Source: Fusobacteriaceae bacterium
Lineage (GTDB): Bacteria > Fusobacteriota > Fusobacteriia > Fusobacteriales > Fusobacteriaceae
Direction of reading: 5' to 3'
Assembly (NCBI GenBank): GCA_900764925.1
Contig: CAAFPW010000073.1
Span: 1-12,846, forward strand
Length of the DNA stretch: 12,846 bases
Part shown: positions 7,016 to 12,846 of the stretch, in pieces
Layout: each line of letters begins with the position of its first letter
Position numbering within the stretch: position 1 is the stretch's first letter
Translations under genes and position numbers: made by a program
Notes under the pieces: model-generated
The model's input: the letters and a program-made list of their open reading frames with translations, nothing else
Database searches by the model: none
What the model was told of the DNA's origin: nothing

Positions 7016-8254
7016 ATGAAAAAACTTTATGAAATAGATAGAGAGATTTTTGAAGCTATTGAAGCGGAAAAGAGAAGACAAAATGAGGGTATTGAACTTA
7101 TTGCATCAGAAAACTTTGTATCAGAAGCTGTACTTGAAGCCACTGGAAGTATTATGACAAATAAGTATGCAGAAGGATACCCCGATAAAAGATACTATGG
7201 TGGTTGTCACGTTGTAGATATAGCTGAAAAATTAGCTATTGAAAGAGCTAAAAAACTCTTTCAAGTAAAATATGTCAATGTTCAACCTCATTCTGGTTCA
7301 CAAGCTAATATGGGAGTTTATAAAGCTCTTTTAAATATTGGAGATACAGTTCTTGGAATGAAATTAGACCACGGAGGACATCTTACACATGGTAAAAATG
7401 TAAACTTTTCAGGAAAAGATTATAACATTGTTTCATATAGTGTTTCTCAGAGTGATGAGAGAATTGATTATGATGAAGTAGAAAAAATAGCTTTAGAAAC
7501 TAAACCAAAAATGATAATTGCTGGGGCTAGTGCATATTCAAGAATTATTGATTTCAAAAAATTTAGAGAGATAGCAGATAAAGTTGGAGCTTATCTTATG
7601 GTAGATATGGCTCATATAGCTGGTCTTGTAGCTGCTGGTGTCCATCCATCTCCTGTTCCATATGCCCATGTTGTAACTACAACTACTCACAAAACACTAA
7701 GAGGACCTCGTGGTGGAGTCATTATGACTAATGATGAAGAAATTGCTAAAAAAATTGATAAAACTATATTCCCTGGAATACAAGGTGGTCCTTTAATGCA
7801 TATAATTGCTGCTAAAGCTGTAGCTTTTAAAGAAGCTCTTACTCCTGAATTTATAGAATATCAAAAACAAGTAGTAAAAAATGCTCAAAAATTAGCAAAA
7901 ATCTTAGAAAATGGTGGCCTTAGAGTTGTAAGTGGTGGAACTGATAATCATATGATGCTGATCGATGTTAAAACTAAAGGACTTACTGGTGCTAAAGTTA
8001 AAAAAGCTTTAGATATTGCAGGAATTACTGTCAATAAAAATGGAATCCCTTATGATACAGAAAAACCGATGATTACAAGTGGAATAAGAGTGGGAACTCC
8101 AGCTATGACTACTAGAGGAATGAAAGAGCAAGAAATGGAAGAAATTGGTAAATTTATCCTTAGAGTTATGGATAATATCAATAATGAAGCTGAACTTTTA
8201 AAAATTAAAGAGGAAGTTAAAGCTCTTTGTTTAAAATTTCCATTATACCAATAA
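7016..8254 (+). CDS. glyA: Serine hydroxymethyltransferase
   Basis: This cytoplasmic PLP enzyme interconverts serine plus tetrahydrofolate with glycine plus 5,10-methylene-tetrahydrofolate, the main source of one-carbon units. The 412 residues match the family length. The PLP-binding lysine is Lys226 in TTTTHKTLRGPRGG. Other family motifs are ELIASENF (27-34), YAEGYPDKRYYGG (51-63), the DMAH stretch (197-200) carrying the PLP-pyridine aspartate, and GVHPSPVPYAHV. A strong AGGAGGT precedes the ATG. It is downstream of the Spx/ArsC-like gene in the same orientation and ends at a bidirectional terminator shared with rplT. Confidence 0.98.
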   Translation: MKKLYEIDREIFEAIEAEKRRQNEGIELIASENFVSEAVLEATGSIMTNKYAEGYPDKRYYGGCHVVDIAEKLAIERAKKLFQVKYVNVQPHSGSQANMGVYKALLNIGDTVLGMKLDHGGHLTHGKNVNFSGKDYNIVSYSVSQSDERIDYDEVEKIALETKPKMIIAGASAYSRIIDFKKFREIADKVGAYLMVDMAHIAGLVAAGVHPSPVPYAHVVTTTTHKTLRGPRGGVIMTNDEEIAKKIDKTIFPGIQGGPLMHIIAAKAVAFKEALTPEFIEYQKQVVKNAQKLAKILENGGLRVVSGGTDNHMMLIDVKTKGLTGAKVKKALDIAGITVNKNGIPYDTEKPMITSGIRVGTPAMTTRGMKEQEMEEIGKFILRVMDNINNEAELLKIKEEVKALCLKFPLYQ

Positions 8255-8255
8255 T

Positions 8256-8292
8256 TAAAAAAGAGAGTTTCTTTGAAACTCTCTTACTTTTT
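8256..8292. terminator. Bidirectional terminator between glyA and rplT
   Basis: AAGAGAGTTTC (8261-8271) and GAAACTCTCTT (8275-8285) make a perfect 11-bp stem with a TTT loop. It is followed by ACTTTTTA on the plus strand and by TTTTTAATTA on the minus strand, so it serves both convergent operons. Confidence 0.9.
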
Positions 8293-8309
8293 ATCTAACT
8301 CCTCTAAAA

Positions 8310-8660
8310 TTATAGAGCTGCTTTTGCAGTTTCTGCTAATTTAGTGAATTCAGCTGCATTGTTTAAAGCGATATCTGCTAAAACTTTTCTATCTAATACG
8401 ATTCCAGCTTTCTTAAGTCCGTTCATTAAAGTAGAATAAGTTAATCCATTTAATCTAGCTGCTGTGTTTATTCTGATGATCCATAATTGTCTCATTCTTC
8501 TCTTAGTTACTTTTCTATCTCTTGTAGAATAAGCTGCTGCTCTCATTGTAGCTTGTTTAGCTTGTTTTATAACGTCACCAGAAGCACCTCTAAATCCTTT
8601 AGCTGCTTTTAAAACTTTTTTATGTTTTCTTCTTCTAACTATACCAGTTTTAACTCTCAT
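8310..8660 (-). CDS. rplT: 50S ribosomal protein L20
   Basis: L20 binds 23S rRNA early in assembly of the large subunit. The 116-residue basic protein starts MRVKTGIVRRRKHKKVLKAAKGFRG, with the long arginine/lysine-rich N-terminal arm of L20, followed by the globular part (MRQLWIIRINTAARLNGLTYS). Length is normal. AGGAGG precedes the ATG. It is the last gene of infC-rpmI-rplT. In Escherichia coli and Bacillus subtilis, L20 represses this operon by binding its own mRNA, and the leader upstream of infC here has a structure suited to similar control. Confidence 0.98.
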   Translation of the reverse strand: MRVKTGIVRRRKHKKVLKAAKGFRGASGDVIKQAKQATMRAAAYSTRDRKVTKRRMRQLWIIRINTAARLNGLTYSTLMNGLKKAGIVLDRKVLADIALNNAAEFTKLAETAKAAL

Positions 8661-8710
8661 TACATTTCCTCCTAATTATTTCACAAAAATATGACTTTAT
8701 GATAAACTAA

Positions 8711-8917
8711 TTATCTTCCTGCTCCATATGGTAATAAAGCTTGCATATGTCTTGTTAAAGTTTCAGTTACTACGAAATCTTTCTTTAAGTTGTTTTTTCT
8801 CTTTCTATCTTTCTTAGTTAAGATATGGCTTTTTCCTGAGTGTTTAATTACAAATTTACCTGTTCCTGTAACTTTAATTCTTTTTCTAGCTCCTCTATGA
8901 GTCTTCATTTTTGGCAT
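8711..8917 (-). CDS. rpmI: 50S ribosomal protein L35
   Basis: This small basic protein of the large ribosomal subunit has 68 residues. It shows the family start MPKMKTHRGARKRIKVTGTG and the end HMQALLPYGAGR. AGGAGG stands before the ATG. It lies 40 bases after infC and 50 bases before rplT in the conserved order infC-rpmI-rplT. Confidence 0.98.
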   Translation of the reverse strand: MPKMKTHRGARKRIKVTGTGKFVIKHSGKSHILTKKDRKRKNNLKKDFVVTETLTRHMQALLPYGAGR

Positions 8918-8957
8918 AATAATGTCCTCCTCTCAAATATCTAAATCTGTTTTTTTA

Positions 8958-9461
8958 TTATTTTTTTGGTGATAAGATTATATGTTTTTGCTTATCGTTA
9001 TATTTTTTATCAGCTTCAGCTATGTCAGCAAATTTTTCAGCTATCTCATCAAGTGTATCTACACCTAATGTTGCATGCATTTTTTCTCTTCCAAATAACA
9101 CTAATGTTACTTTTACTTTATTCTCTTTTTCTAAGAATTTTTTAATTTGAGACATCTTAGTTTCTAAGTCATGACTATCTATTCTAGCTGTTACTTTTAC
9201 CTCTTTTACAACTGTTTGCTTTTGATTTTTCTTAGCTTCTTTAGCTTTTCTAGTCTGCTCATATCTGTATTTTCCAAAATCCATAATTTTACATACAGGT
9301 GGTTTTGCAGTAGCAGCTATTTCCACTAGATCTAATCCCTCTTGTCTTGCTAAATCAAGTGCAGCATTAGCACTCATAACACCTAACTGTTCCCCAGAAG
9401 ATGAGATTATTCTAAACTCTTTTCCTTTTATTTTTTCATTAATTCTAATTTTATCAGTAAT
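8958..9461 (-). CDS. infC: Translation initiation factor IF-3, probably starting at AUU
   Basis: IF-3 binds the 30S subunit, prevents premature 50S joining and rejects wrong start codons. The protein has the N-terminal domain (INEKIKGKEFRIISSSGEQLG...IMDFGKYRYEQ), a lysine-rich linker, and the C-terminal domain (KEVKVTARIDSHDLETKMSQIKKFLE...). The first ATG in frame (9476) cannot be the start, because the Shine-Dalgarno sequence GGAGG (9474-9470) overlaps that codon. The next in-frame codon at good spacing is ATT (9461-9459), 8 bases after GGAGG. It gives 167 residues and the start (M)TDKIRINEKI. IF-3 genes of E. coli and bacilli also start with AUU, which lets IF-3 limit its own translation. 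The start is inferred from spacing and family knowledge; the gene itself is certain. Confidence 0.93.
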   Translation of the reverse strand: MTDKIRINEKIKGKEFRIISSSGEQLGVMSANAALDLARQEGLDLVEIAATAKPPVCKIMDFGKYRYEQTRKAKEAKKNQKQTVVKEVKVTARIDSHDLETKMSQIKKFLEKENKVKVTLVLFGREKMHATLGVDTLDEIAEKFADIAEADKKYNDKQKHIILSPKK

Positions 9462-9467
9462 AGTAAG

Positions 9468-9474
9468 CACCTCC
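9468..9474 (-). promoter_or_regulatory. Ribosome binding site that fixes the infC start
   Basis: GGAGGTG on the minus strand matches the anti-Shine-Dalgarno for seven bases. It overlaps the ATG at 9476-9474 and the GTG at 9470-9468, which excludes both as starts. The ATT at 9461-9459 is at normal distance. Confidence 0.8.
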
Positions 9475-9484
9475 ATTTTTAATT

Positions 9485-9516
9485 ATAAATAAAAAACAGG
9501 ACAAACTATGCCCTGT
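9485..9516 (-). terminator. Attenuator terminator in the infC leader
   Basis: A 7-bp G/C-containing hairpin (9516-9510 with 9502-9496) is followed by a run of U. It lies between the infC promoter and the infC start with no gene before it, so it can only act on the operon's own leader transcript. Confidence 0.8.
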
Positions 9517-9604
9517 ATCTCAACCTTTATAATAAACAATGTTAATTCTTATCTTTAAAAGTTTTGACCTTGTGTAAGCTCTTGCCCATAAGGTGAGAAA
9601 CAGG
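9485..9604 (-). promoter_or_regulatory. infC leader with mutually exclusive terminator and antiterminator (L20-leader-like)
   Basis: On the minus-strand RNA, ACAGGGC (9516-9510) and GUCCUGU (9502-9496) form a 7-bp hairpin with a 7-nt loop followed by UUUUUAUUUA, an intrinsic terminator about 35 nt before the infC start. Upstream, CCUGUUUCUCACCUU (9604-9590) can pair with AAGGUUGAGAUACAGG (9527-9512): 14 base pairs with one U-U mismatch and one bulged U. This duplex takes in the first arm of the terminator, so it works as an antiterminator. The same ACCUU (9594-9590) could instead pair with AAGGU (9571-9567), which would free the terminator. B. subtilis infC is controlled by L20 through transcription attenuation; that L20 is the ligand here is inferred. 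Confidence 0.75.
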
Positions 9605-9641
9605 TAGTTTCTTCTTTAATATTTATTTAATTACCTATATA

Positions 9642-9670
9642 ATTATAGTAAATTTATCACAAAAAGTCAA
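9642..9670 (-). promoter_or_regulatory. Promoter of infC-rpmI-rplT
   Basis: On the minus strand TTGACT (9670-9665) and a perfect TATAAT (9647-9642) are 17 bases apart. Transcription would start near 9635, giving a leader of about 170 nt before the AUU codon. It lies directly downstream of the exporter gene, which has no visible terminator of its own. Confidence 0.88.
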
Positions 9671-9695
9671 GTATTTTTCTTTTTTTTTCAAAACC

Positions 9696-10328
9696 TCAAC
9701 TTATCTTAGCTCTAAGTAAATTTATTCCTAAAACTATAAAAATTATTCCAGAAATTTTATTTATTATTTTTCCAAAATTTTTATTCCTCTTTAAAAATAT
9801 AGCTATAAATGAAGCAAAAACTGAAAGTGATACACACCAAATTCCTGAAATAAAAAATGAAGTTAATCCTAAAATAGCAAATGGTAGTGCTCCATAATTA
9901 TTTGTTGTATCTACAAATTGAGGTAAAAAAGCTAAAAAAAATAGAGCTACTTTAGGATTTAAAATATTTGTTATCATTCCTTGAAAAAAAGCTTTTTTCA
10001 AATTCTCTTTCTGCATCATTCTCTCATTTAACAATAGATTATCTTTGGATTTTATACTTTTCACTCCCATATATACAAGATACATAGCTCCCATAAATTT
10101 TACAACATTGAAAGCTGTTATTGAATTTTTTAAAACTATTGATAAGCCAAAAGCCGCCAAAAAAGTATGAACTAATATCCCAGCACAAATTCCTAAAGCT
10201 GAATAAACTCCTGATTTTCTACTATTAGCTATAGATTGCCCCAAAATAAACATTGTATCACTTCCTGGAATTAAAGCTAACACTATACTTGAAGTGATAT
10301 ACATCTCATAATTAACTATCCCAACCAT
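9696..10328 (-). CDS. LysE/RhtB-family amino acid exporter
   Basis: This inner-membrane protein of the LysE/RhtB superfamily exports amino acids such as homoserine, threonine, leucine or lysine; the substrate cannot be told from sequence. The 210 residues carry about six hydrophobic segments. The signature IPGSDTMFILG (about residues 20-30) is followed by the hydrophilic loop QSIANSRKSGVYSALG and later ILNPKVALFFLAFLPQF, typical of RhtB proteins. Length is normal. AGGAGG precedes the ATG. It is a single gene, divergent from the exported flavoprotein. No terminator is seen at its end, so some transcripts may run into the infC operon. Confidence 0.92.
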   Translation of the reverse strand: MVGIVNYEMYITSSIVLALIPGSDTMFILGQSIANSRKSGVYSALGICAGILVHTFLAAFGLSIVLKNSITAFNVVKFMGAMYLVYMGVKSIKSKDNLLLNERMMQKENLKKAFFQGMITNILNPKVALFFLAFLPQFVDTTNNYGALPFAILGLTSFFISGIWCVSLSVFASFIAIFLKRNKNFGKIINKISGIIFIVLGINLLRAKIS

Positions 10329-10355
10329 TTTTCCTCCTATAATTTTCCCCTATAT

Positions 10356-10383
10356 ATTTTATCAATTTTTTTATTTTTGTCTA
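10356..10383 (-). promoter_or_regulatory. Candidate promoter of the LysE-type exporter
   Basis: TAGACA (10383-10378) and TAAAAT (10361-10356) are separated by 16 bases on the minus strand, about 30 bases before the start codon. Neither hexamer is perfect. Confidence 0.45.
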
Positions 10384-10445
10384 GCTTATTATTACATTTT
10401 TATTTTTTTCTATTTATATGTCTTGTTTTAATTGTTTTCTTTTAT

Positions 10446-10463
10446 TTTTAAAACGTTTTAAAA
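10446..10463. promoter_or_regulatory. 18-bp perfect palindrome upstream of the flavoprotein promoter
   Basis: TTTTAAAACGTTTTAAAA is its own reverse complement and ends 10 bases before the -35 of the flavoprotein gene. That location suits an activator or a repressor dimer. The AT-richness of the region lowers the weight of the outer bases; the central AAAACGTTTT is the more informative part. Confidence 0.4.
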
Positions 10464-10472
10464 TGTTTCAAC

Positions 10473-10501
10473 TTGACTTATTTTAATAAAAAAACTATAA
10501 T
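10473..10501 (+). promoter_or_regulatory. Promoter of the exported flavoprotein reductase
   Basis: TTGACT (10473-10478) and a perfect TATAAT (10496-10501) are 17 bases apart, about 40 bases before the start codon. By sequence this is a strong promoter. Confidence 0.85.
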
Positions 10502-10538
10502 ATATCGTAGCATTTTATAAAATTTATAGGAGGTATTT

Positions 10539-12281
10539 ATGAAAAATTTAAGAAAATTCATTACAGCGGTGGCATTACTAAGCACTTCAGTATTGTCTTT
10601 TTCTTACAATCCAGGTACTTATGTTGGGGAAGCTAAAGGATATGGTGGTATTATTCAAGCTGAAGTTACAGTAAGTAAGGAGAAAATTGAAAACATCAAA
10701 TTAAATGCTGAAAAAGAGACTCCTTTTGTATCAAGTGTAGCTATTGAAAGAGTTCCAAAGGCTATTGTTGAAAAGCAAAATTTAAGAGTTGATACAGTAG
10801 CAGGAGCAACTGTTACAAGTAGAGGAATAATATCTGCAGTAACTGATGCTGTTAAAAAAGCTGATGGTGATCTAAAAGAACTTAGAAAAAAATTACCTGT
10901 AGAAAAAATTGTAAAGACAGAAAAAGAATATACTGCTGATGTAATCGTTATTGGTGGTGGAGGTGCTGGGCTTGCAGCAGCAACTTCTGCAAAACAAAAT
11001 GGAGCTAGTGTAATTTTAATTGAAAAAATGCCTAGATTAGGTGGAAATACTGTATTAGCTGGTGGAGCATACAATGCTGTTGACCCTAAAAGACAAAAGC
11101 CACAAGGAATAGAGGATTCTATCGAATTACACTTTAAACACACTTACGAAGGTGGAGATAAAAAAGGAAATCCTGAACTTATACAAATATTAGTAGAAAA
11201 TGCTTATCCAGCTTTGGAATGGCTTGAAAGCTTAGGAGTTACTTTCAAAGATGAAGTTTTTACTGTATTAGGTGCTCTTTATCCTAGAAGTCACAAACCT
11301 ACTACTCCTGTTGCAACAGGAATTATTCTAGCTTATAAAGATTTTGCTGAAAAAAATGGAATTACTATTTTATATGAAACTGAAGCTGAAAAACTAATAA
11401 CAAAAGACGGTAGAGTGGTAGGAGTTAAAGCTGAAAGCAAGTATAACAATATCACTTTAAATGCTAATAAAGCTGTCGTTTTGGCTACAGGTGGTTTTGC
11501 TGGAGATACTGAATTTAGACAAAAATTTAACCCTAAATTAACTTCTAAAATTCTTTCTACTAACCATCCTGGTTCTGATGCTGAAGGAATATTAATGGCT
11601 GAAGAAGTAGGAGCTAATCTTATAGGTATGTCTGATATTCAATTGTTACCTCTAGGAGATCCTATCACTGGAAGTTTAAGTGGAAATATAGAAACTACTG
11701 TCGAAGATAGAATCTTTATCAATAAAGAGGGAAAACGTTTTGTTGCTGAAGATGAAAGAAGAGACGTTATGACTAATGCACTTTTTGAGCAACCAGATGC
11801 TTATCTTTGGGTAGTTGTAGATTCTCAAGTATATCCTACTTTAGAGCATAAAAATAACTTTAATGAATCTATTGGAGATTTAATAAAAGAAAATAGAGCT
11901 GTAATGGCTAACTCATTAGATGAACTTGCTGAAAAATTAAATGTTCCAGCTGATAATTTAAAACAAACAATAGCCGAATATAATAAAGGAATTGATGAAA
12001 GAAATGATCCATTTGGTAGAAAACTTTATGGTAAGAAAATAGAAAAAGCTCCTTTCTTTGCTGGACCTCGTGTTCCTACTGTACACCATACTATGGGTGG
12101 AGTAGAAATAAATAGTAAAGCTCAAGTTATTGATATCAATGGAAATATTATCCCAGGATTATATGCTGCTGGAGAGGTTACTGGTGGTATTCATGGAACT
12201 AATAGATTAGGTGGTAATGCTTTAGCTGATATTACTGTCTTTGGTAAAATAGCTGGAGAAAATGCAGCTCAAGAAAAATAA
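10539..12281 (+). CDS. Exported FMN/FAD flavoprotein reductase (fumarate reductase/urocanate reductase-like)
   Basis: This is a single-chain reductase of the flavocytochrome c/UrdA group, which reduces C=C bonds of small organic acids outside the cytoplasmic membrane as an anaerobic electron sink. Residues 1-22 form a Sec signal peptide (MKNLRKFITAVALLSTSVLS) without a lipoprotein cysteine. Residues ~27-107 are an FMN-binding domain with DTVAGATVTS (85-94); Thr91 is the expected site of covalent FMN attachment by ApbE. Residues ~134-566 are the FAD-binding domain, with VIGGGGAGLAA (137-147), ERRD (406-409, Arg408 matching the proton-donor Arg402 of Shewanella Fcc3), VHHTMGGV (515-522) and GTNRLGGN (553-560, Arg556 matching Arg544). 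The Fcc3 substrate histidine in its QAHP motif is replaced here by leucine (QLLP, Leu370), so fumarate may not be the substrate. There is no CxxCH haem motif. AGGAGG stands 5 bases before the ATG. Confidence 0.88.
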   Translation: MKNLRKFITAVALLSTSVLSFSYNPGTYVGEAKGYGGIIQAEVTVSKEKIENIKLNAEKETPFVSSVAIERVPKAIVEKQNLRVDTVAGATVTSRGIISAVTDAVKKADGDLKELRKKLPVEKIVKTEKEYTADVIVIGGGGAGLAAATSAKQNGASVILIEKMPRLGGNTVLAGGAYNAVDPKRQKPQGIEDSIELHFKHTYEGGDKKGNPELIQILVENAYPALEWLESLGVTFKDEVFTVLGALYPRSHKPTTPVATGIILAYKDFAEKNGITILYETEAEKLITKDGRVVGVKAESKYNNITLNANKAVVLATGGFAGDTEFRQKFNPKLTSKILSTNHPGSDAEGILMAEEVGANLIGMSDIQLLPLGDPITGSLSGNIETTVEDRIFINKEGKRFVAEDERRDVMTNALFEQPDAYLWVVVDSQVYPTLEHKNNFNESIGDLIKENRAVMANSLDELAEKLNVPADNLKQTIAEYNKGIDERNDPFGRKLYGKKIEKAPFFAGPRVPTVHHTMGGVEINSKAQVIDINGNIIPGLYAAGEVTGGIHGTNRLGGNALADITVFGKIAGENAAQEK

Positions 12282-12286
12282 GTTTT

Positions 12287-12317
12287 TAGAGGTAGTTTTT
12301 ACTACCTCTATTTTTTT
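12287..12317 (+). terminator. Terminator of the flavoprotein gene
   Basis: TAGAGGTAGT (12287-12296) and ACTACCTCTA (12301-12310) form a perfect 10-bp stem with a TTTT loop, followed by seven T. On the minus strand no T-run follows, so it serves only the plus-strand gene. The stop codon and last two lysine codons of the converging small gene lie inside it. Confidence 0.9.
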
Positions 12318-12577
12318 AATCCCATTTCTATTTCAGTTATATTTTCAAAAATATACTTTTTATAATTTTCAAAAGCTTTCAGTAATTCTTTCTTTGTTCT
12401 TCTAAATATACAGATATTACCATTGTAATAGGAATACTCTTCAGTTAAAAATTTTTTAGGAATCTTATTTAAAGAACAACCTAAAGCTGTTATCAAACTA
12501 TCTTCTGTTTCCATTCCTATCTCTACTTCTTGTAATATCATTCTATGAGAAAATTCTATGTAATATAATCTTTCCAT
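12308..12577 (-). CDS. Unrecognised 89-residue protein
   Basis: I do not recognise this protein. It is 89 residues, has no signal peptide or membrane segment, and is rich in Glu, Lys, Tyr and Ile. A beta-type start (ERLYYIEFSHRMILQEVEIGMETEDSLI) is followed by a segment with one Cys in YYNGNICIF and a C-terminal helix (KKELLKAFENYKKYIFENITEIEMGLKK). It is probably a real gene: AAAGGAG stands just before the ATG and the frame fills the gap between the flavoprotein terminator and the tRNA genes. Only 16 bases separate its start from the U-run of the tRNA-Arg terminator, too few for its own promoter. It may therefore be expressed by read-through from the tRNA genes. No terminator for it is visible on the minus strand. 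Confidence 0.65.
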   Translation of the reverse strand: MERLYYIEFSHRMILQEVEIGMETEDSLITALGCSLNKIPKKFLTEEYSYYNGNICIFRRTKKELLKAFENYKKYIFENITEIEMGLKK

Positions 12578-12594
12578 AATCTACTCCTTTCAAA

Positions 12595-12619
12595 TAAAAA
12601 AAGAGAGTCTAAACTCTCT
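12595..12619 (-). terminator. Intrinsic terminator after tRNA-Arg
   Basis: On the minus strand AGAGAGT (12619-12613) pairs with ACTCTCT (12608-12602) around a 4-nt loop, and a run of T follows. It begins 16 bases after the encoded CCA end of tRNA-Arg. Confidence 0.85.
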
Positions 12620-12634
12620 AATACTCCATATAAG

Positions 12635-12711
<77 letters not shown>

Positions 12712-12718
12712 ATTTTTA

Positions 12719-12743
12719 TAAAAAAAGGGTAGTTCTACTACCC
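12719..12743 (-). terminator. Terminator hairpin between tRNA-Ser and tRNA-Arg
   Basis: On the minus strand GGGTAG (12743-12738) pairs with CTACCC (12732-12727) around a 5-nt loop, followed by six T. It lies between the two tRNA genes, only 8 bases from the 5' end of tRNA-Arg, leaving no room for a separate promoter. Confidence 0.8.
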
Positions 12744-12755
12744 GTTTAATTCAAA

Positions 12756-12846
12756 TGGCGGTGAAGGAGAGATTTGAACTCTCGGTACCGTTTATAGGTA
12801 CTCTCCCTTAGCAGGGGAGTGCATTAGGCCACTCTGCCACTTCACC
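12756..12846 (-). tRNA. tRNA-Ser, anticodon GCT
   Basis: The acceptor stem GGTGAAG/CTTCACC is complete and its 5' end is exactly the last base of the window. The anticodon stem is CTCCC/GGGAG with loop CTGCTAA, so the anticodon is GCT, which reads AGC and AGU. A long variable arm (AGTACC...GGTACC type) identifies it as a class II serine tRNA. The T arm contains GTTCAAATC, the discriminator is G and CCA is encoded. Its promoter lies outside the window. Confidence 0.96.

Noticed and set aside
9462..9476. ATG at 9476 as the start of infC
   Set aside because: The codon is part of the Shine-Dalgarno sequence, so it cannot be placed in the ribosomal P site while that sequence pairs.
9671..9710. 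Terminator at the end of the LysE-type gene
   Set aside because: CTTAGAGCTAAG is a short palindrome inside the coding end without a following T-run on the minus strand.
10655..11143. 162-residue minus-strand frame opposite the flavoprotein
   Set aside because: It overlaps the signal, FMN and FAD motifs of a clear gene and has no start signal.

Overview
The window is AT-rich throughout, its genes use A/T-ending codons and AGGAGG-type ribosome binding sites, and the protein families resemble those of Fusobacterium. I infer a fusobacterial chromosome, probably an intestinal saccharolytic species. This rests on overall composition and protein character, not on a marker gene.

Layout. Bases 1-403 hold no gene. 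They contain a roughly 172-nt imperfect inverted repeat (20-191) and the terminator of the first operon (331-373). Bases 404-3763 (minus strand) form a four-gene operon for uptake and cleavage of a beta-glucoside: PTS IIB, IIA and IIC of the lactose/cellobiose family, then a family 4 phospho-beta-glucosidase. Divergent from it (3980-5125, plus) is a protein that looks like a plasmid Rep_3/RepB replication initiator, although no plasmid context is visible. It converges on a BrnQ branched-chain amino acid carrier (5167-6468, minus). Divergent from brnQ are a small Spx/ArsC-like thioredoxin-fold protein and glyA (serine hydroxymethyltransferase). These converge on the infC-rpmI-rplT translation operon (minus), which has a textbook promoter, a leader with a terminator/antiterminator switch, and very probably an AUU start codon for IF-3. 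A LysE/RhtB exporter lies upstream of it on the same strand. Divergent from the exporter is an exported flavoprotein reductase with a covalently bound FMN domain and a FAD domain (10539-12281). The right end holds an unrecognised 89-residue gene, tRNA-Arg(ACG) and tRNA-Ser(GCT), all on the minus strand and each separated from the next by an intrinsic terminator.

How the genes work together. The PTS brings in a beta-linked sugar as its 6-phosphate, and the GH4 enzyme splits it inside the cell. BrnQ, the LysE-type exporter and GlyA handle amino acids, and the exported flavoprotein probably serves anaerobic respiration on an unsaturated organic acid. The rest is core translation machinery. The observations most worth checking are the chromosomal Rep-like protein with its paired repeats, the infC leader switch with the AUU start, the flavoprotein with an altered substrate pocket, and the chained tRNA terminators.
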